Below are positions 53,022 to 57,648 of a stretch of DNA of 57,648 bases, one piece after another (position 1 is the stretch's first letter; each line of letters begins with the position of its first letter). The DNA comes from Myxococcota bacterium. GTDB lineage: Bacteria; Myxococcota_A; Bradymonadia; UBA7976; UBA1532. A program made the translations under genes and the position numbers. Where the stretch lies: assembly GCA_018813065.1 (NCBI GenBank), contig JAHJCH010000279.1:1-57648 (forward strand). The letters run 5' to 3'. The notes under the pieces were generated by a model. The model was given only the letters and a program-made list of their open reading frames with translations, made no database searches and was not told where the DNA came from.

Positions 53022-53678
53022 ATGAGTAAGCGAAATCTCGCCTTCTATGACACCACGATCGGTAAGAAGGCGGTGATGGCCGTCTCTGGTCTTATCCTGA
53101 TCGGGTTCATCATCGGTCATATGCTGGGCAACTTGCAGATCTTTATGGGCGCTGACAAGCTCAACGCCTACGCCCACCTGCTGCACTCAATGCAGGGGCC
53201 GCTGTGGGGCGCGCGGCTGGTGATCATCGCCGCGCTGATCGCCCACTTCTGGTCGGCCATCAGCCTCACGCTGCGCAACCGCGCCGCGCGGCCGGTTCAA
53301 TACCAGCGCAAGGCCGATCTGGCCACGACCTATGCGGCCAAGACCATGATCTTTGGTGGGATCATCCTGGCGTTGTTTATCGTCTTCCACCTCGCCCACC
53401 TCACGCTCGGTGAGATCGGCGAGTTTGATCCGGCGAACGTCTACGCCAACGTGGTGGCGGGCTTCCAGGTGCAGTGGATCGCGGGCTTCTACATCCTGGC
53501 GCAAGCGGCCTTGGCGCTGCACCTCTATCACGGCGCGTGGAGCTTCCTCCAGACGCTGGGGGCCAACCACGCCAAGTACAACCACCTCCGCAAGGCCTTC
53601 TCCATCGCCCTCGCCCTGGCCGTCGCCGTGGGCAACATCTCCATCCCCGTCGCCGTGCTCAGCGGCTTCTTGAAGTAG
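53022..53678 (+). CDS. sdhC: Succinate dehydrogenase cytochrome b subunit
   Basis: 218 residues from the ATG at 53022; another in-frame ATG at 53013 is closer to GGAGGAG (53005-53011). The MSKRNLAFYDTTIGKKAVMA start is typical of the b558-like SdhC family. Five TM helices carry heme-ligand candidates (IIGHMLGNLQ, HLLHSMQG, VFHLAHLTLG, ALHLYHGAWS), consistent with a diheme anchor as in Bacillus, Campylobacterota and Bacteroidota. It passes electrons to quinone in the inner membrane. First gene of sdhCAB; there is no separate SdhD. Confidence 0.92.
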   Translation: MSKRNLAFYDTTIGKKAVMAVSGLILIGFIIGHMLGNLQIFMGADKLNAYAHLLHSMQGPLWGARLVIIAALIAHFWSAISLTLRNRAARPVQYQRKADLATTYAAKTMIFGGIILALFIVFHLAHLTLGEIGEFDPANVYANVVAGFQVQWIAGFYILAQAALALHLYHGAWSFLQTLGANHAKYNHLRKAFSIALALAVAVGNISIPVAVLSGFLK

Positions 53679-53687
53679 GAGGACGAC

Positions 53688-55627
<1,940 letters not shown>

Positions 55628-55628
<1 letters not shown>

Positions 55629-56404
55629 TGAAGATTACGCTGCACGTGTGGCGTCAGAGCGACGCCAAAGATAAAGGGCACTTCGAGAAGTACGTTCACC
55701 CCAACGTCAGCCCCGACAGCTCCTTTTTGGAGATGCTCGACGAGGTCAATGAAGACCTCCTGAGCCAAAACAAGGAGCCGATCGCCTTTGACAACGACTG
55801 CCGCGAGGGCATCTGCGGCGCGTGTGGCATGGTCATCAACGGCGCGCCCCACGGCCCGCAGCGGCTGACGACGACCTGCCAGCTGCACATGCGCAAGTTC
55901 AAGGACGGCGATGAGGTCTGGATTGAGCCCTGGCGGGCCAAGGCCTTCCCCGTCATCCGCGATCTGATCGTCGATCGTGGCGCCATGGATCGGATCATCG
56001 AGGCGGGCGGCTACATCTCGATCAACACGCAGAACGCCCAAGACGCCAACGCCCTGCCGATCCCCAAGCCCGTCGCCGACAAGGCCATGGACGCGGCGAC
56101 CTGCATCGGCTGCGGCGCCTGCGTCGCCGCCTGCCCCAACGCGGCGGCCATGCTGTTCACCTCCGCCAAGGTCAGCCACCTCGGGCTCTTGCCCCAAGGC
56201 CAGCCCGAGCGGGCCAGGCGCGTGGGCAACATGGTGGCGCAGATGGAGGCCGAGGGCTTCGGCGGCTGCACCAACCACGGCGACTGCGCCGAGGCCTGCC
56301 CCAAGGGCATCGGCCTGGAGTTCATCGCGCGCATGAACCGCGACTTCTTCGGCGCCATGCTCAAGAGCCCCGATCACATCCCCGCCCGTTGGAAGCGCCG
56401 CTGA
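55628..56404 (+). CDS. sdhB: Succinate dehydrogenase iron-sulfur subunit
   Basis: 258 residues. [2Fe-2S] ligands in [10 protein letters not shown] (58-66) plus Cys84; [4Fe-4S]-type [12 protein letters not shown] (159-170); and [15 protein letters not shown] (214-226) for the third cluster. It bridges the SdhA flavin and the SdhC heme/quinone site. Last gene of the operon. Confidence 0.97.
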
Positions 56405-56714
56405 GCGCTTCTCTCACGGCCCACCTTTTTCGATAAAAAGCTTGCTCGCCGAGCCAGACAATGCTTGAATGCCAAGTCAAGTTAAAAGATAAAACCGATC
56501 AATGTTTTATCAATAAGATCACCCATCTAAAGCGTACTTCATCCAAAAGCTGTTGATTTTACTTTAAAAAAATCATGTTAGTTAAGTTTGACCATACCCG
56601 ATTAAGTTTCTCCTGAAAAAATAAATTTTGTCTGAATAAAGCGCGATATCCCCGCGTATCCCGCGCCGTCTGCTCCAGCGTCAATGAGCAGGCTTCACAG
56701 CAAAGGAATACACG
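56405..56714. other. Intergenic region after sdhB
   Basis: 310 bp, AT-rich. Just after sdhB there is a weak CTTTTT/AAAAAG dyad (about 56425-56441), not a convincing terminator. A 31-codon frame at 56461 has no ribosome-binding site and is not annotated. The promoter of the next gene is presumably here but I cannot identify it. Confidence 0.4.
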
Positions 56715-57317
56715 ATGCGCGTGCTGCTCCCAATCCTCCTTATATGCCTCAGCGTCCCGGCCTTCGCCGAAGAGCCCACTCAAGAGAAGCCACAAGAGGC
56801 CCCTGAGAAGGCAAACTCAGTCAACCTCAACCCCATGGGGATCGCCACCGGCAACTACAACCTCAACTATGAGCGGCTCTTTGACGGGACGCACGGCGTC
56901 TTGCTCGAAGGCGGCCTCTCCATGACCGATGACGGCGACACCAAGAGCAGCAGCATGGGCGCGGGTGTCGGCTACCGCTGGCATTGGCGGGGCAAGCAAA
57001 ACTCCGGCTTCTTGGGGGTGCAGGGGAGCTACTACGCCGGAACCGGTGAGGCCAAGGTCTCCTCGGGCGGCAATGAGATGATGAAGTTCGACGTGGACAC
57101 CACGGCCGTCTCCGTCGTGCCCAACATCGGTAAGCGCTGGGCCTGGGACTTTGGCCTCAACATCACCTTCCGGCTGGGCGTCGGCTGGGCCAGCTACAGC
57201 GTCTCCACCGACAGCAAAGATCCGCTGGCGAAGGACGCCGTCAAGCTGGTGCAGGATCTCTTAGAGTTATTCCCCGTCGCCCTCGACGGTGAGCTTTCCG
57301 TCGGCTGGATATTCTAA
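56715..57317 (+). CDS. Outer-membrane beta-barrel-like protein
   Basis: 200 residues. Signal peptide MRVLLPILLICLSVPAFA, then an acidic linker, and Gly/aromatic beta-strands (YNLNYERLFDG, GAGVGYRWHWRG, FGLNITFRLGVGWASY) ending in Phe, as many outer-membrane barrels do. Resembles the DUF3575-type porin-like family in style; not certain. AAAGGA precedes the ATG. The last 51 bp overlap the end of the convergent partial gene. Confidence 0.65.
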   Translation: MRVLLPILLICLSVPAFAEEPTQEKPQEAPEKANSVNLNPMGIATGNYNLNYERLFDGTHGVLLEGGLSMTDDGDTKSSSMGAGVGYRWHWRGKQNSGFLGVQGSYYAGTGEAKVSSGGNEMMKFDVDTTAVSVVPNIGKRWAWDFGLNITFRLGVGWASYSVSTDSKDPLAKDAVKLVQDLLELFPVALDGELSVGWIF

Positions 57318-57648
57318 GCCCGCCCCGACGCCCGCCCCGATCAACACGCCGTCCGTAGGCAGATCCAGCGCCGCGCGCTGAAAATAGGCGCGCGCCGCCG
57401 CCTCATCCCCGACGATCGCCGCCACCCGCGCGCACTCGATGGCCGCCCTGGGGTTGCGCGGGTCCAGCGCCAACGCCTGGTGACAGCGCGCCATCGCCGT
57501 GGTGGGCCGCGCCGCCTCGCCTCCCCGCGAAAGCGCCGCGCGCTCCAGGCTCAGCGCCGCTCGGGCCACCTCCGAGCGCGCGCGCGGCCACAGCGCCGCC
57601 AGGCTTAAGAGCGCCAAGGCCAAGTAAGGCGCCGCGCCGCCGCGCCGC
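57267..57648 (-). CDS. C-terminal part of TPR-like membrane-associated protein (truncated by window edge)
   Basis: The frame is open to the right edge, so the start is outside; the TTG at 57623 is internal. Visible: a hydrophobic helix (PYLALALLSLAALW), then a TPR-like helical pair ending MARCHQALALDPRNPRAAIECARVAA. It could be the tail of an O-antigen-ligase-TPR or similar protein. The 3' end overlaps the beta-barrel gene by 51 bp on the opposite strand. Confidence 0.4.
   Translation of the reverse strand, partial: RRGGAAPYLALALLSLAALWPRARSEVARAALSLERAALSRGGEAARPTTAMARCHQALALDPRNPRAAIECARVAAIVGDEAAARAYFQRAALDLPTDGVLIGAGVGAGLEYPADGKLTVEGDGE

Noticed and set aside
56461-56556. 31-codon frame in the sdhB downstream gap
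   Set aside because: No Shine-Dalgarno, no similarity, AT-rich intergenic DNA.

Overview
The window is a GC-rich bacterial chromosome segment. It carries many secreted lipoproteins with Asp/Pro/Ala-rich linkers, a MopE-type calcium motif, an MXAN_6640-like metalloprotease with a CTERM-style C-terminus, and a low-coupling gene style. Together these suggest a Myxococcota-like lineage (possibly Bradymonadia). This is inferred from gene style only: there is no rRNA, tRNA or other phylogenetic marker that settles it. I saw no tRNA, rRNA, CRISPR array, transposase, integrase or reverse transcriptase.

Left edge (1-2395): the 3' part of a LpoA/LivK-like periplasmic-binding protein, a small secreted beta-barrel-like protein, and an orphan Dam-type adenine methylase.

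Central block (about 2644-25423, all minus strand): twelve closely packed genes that look like one ~22.8 kb transcription unit. In transcription order they are: a secreted/membrane protein; a tubulin/FtsZ-like GTPase; an unrecognised 586-aa protein; a zinc-ribbon/actin-Hsp70-fold ATPase; a 132-aa protein; a vWA lipoprotein; a short DnaK-like ATPase; an M14 zinc carboxypeptidase; a 1302-aa multi-pass membrane protein with internal repeats; three paralogous single-pass membrane proteins (two with FGE-type folds that lack the catalytic cysteines); and a NodB-like deacetylase. I do not recognise this set as a named system. It is the main candidate for an undescribed machine, and I infer an envelope-associated cytoskeleton/chaperone complex. 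The block is bracketed by copies of a short repeat (2465-2490, 2628-2649 and 25826-25856), and GTCAC-type repeats lie upstream of its first gene.

Right of it (25812-40475): a coiled-coil secreted protein, a dihydrolipoyl-dehydrogenase-like flavoprotein divergent from ung, a membrane sulfatase-superfamily protein, the housekeeping run rho-rpmE-prfA, then several lipoproteins (HmuY-like, MXAN_6640-like protease, anchor-type, and a frameshifted one) and a secreted protein.

40566-44133: a tight operon of carbamate kinase, YgeW-type carbamoyltransferase and YgeY-type M20 hydrolase. A solitary terD faces it. 45060-49661: a KASIII-VOC-KASIII operon followed by a hybrid histidine kinase. 49668-52837: a vWA lipoprotein, a CDF metal transporter and an L,D-transpeptidase lipoprotein. 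53022-56404: sdhCAB, succinate dehydrogenase. The right edge has a beta-barrel protein and a partial TPR-like gene.

A recurrent oddity is strongly mosaic base composition inside single genes: AT-rich patches with fairly sharp edges inside otherwise GC-rich reading frames.
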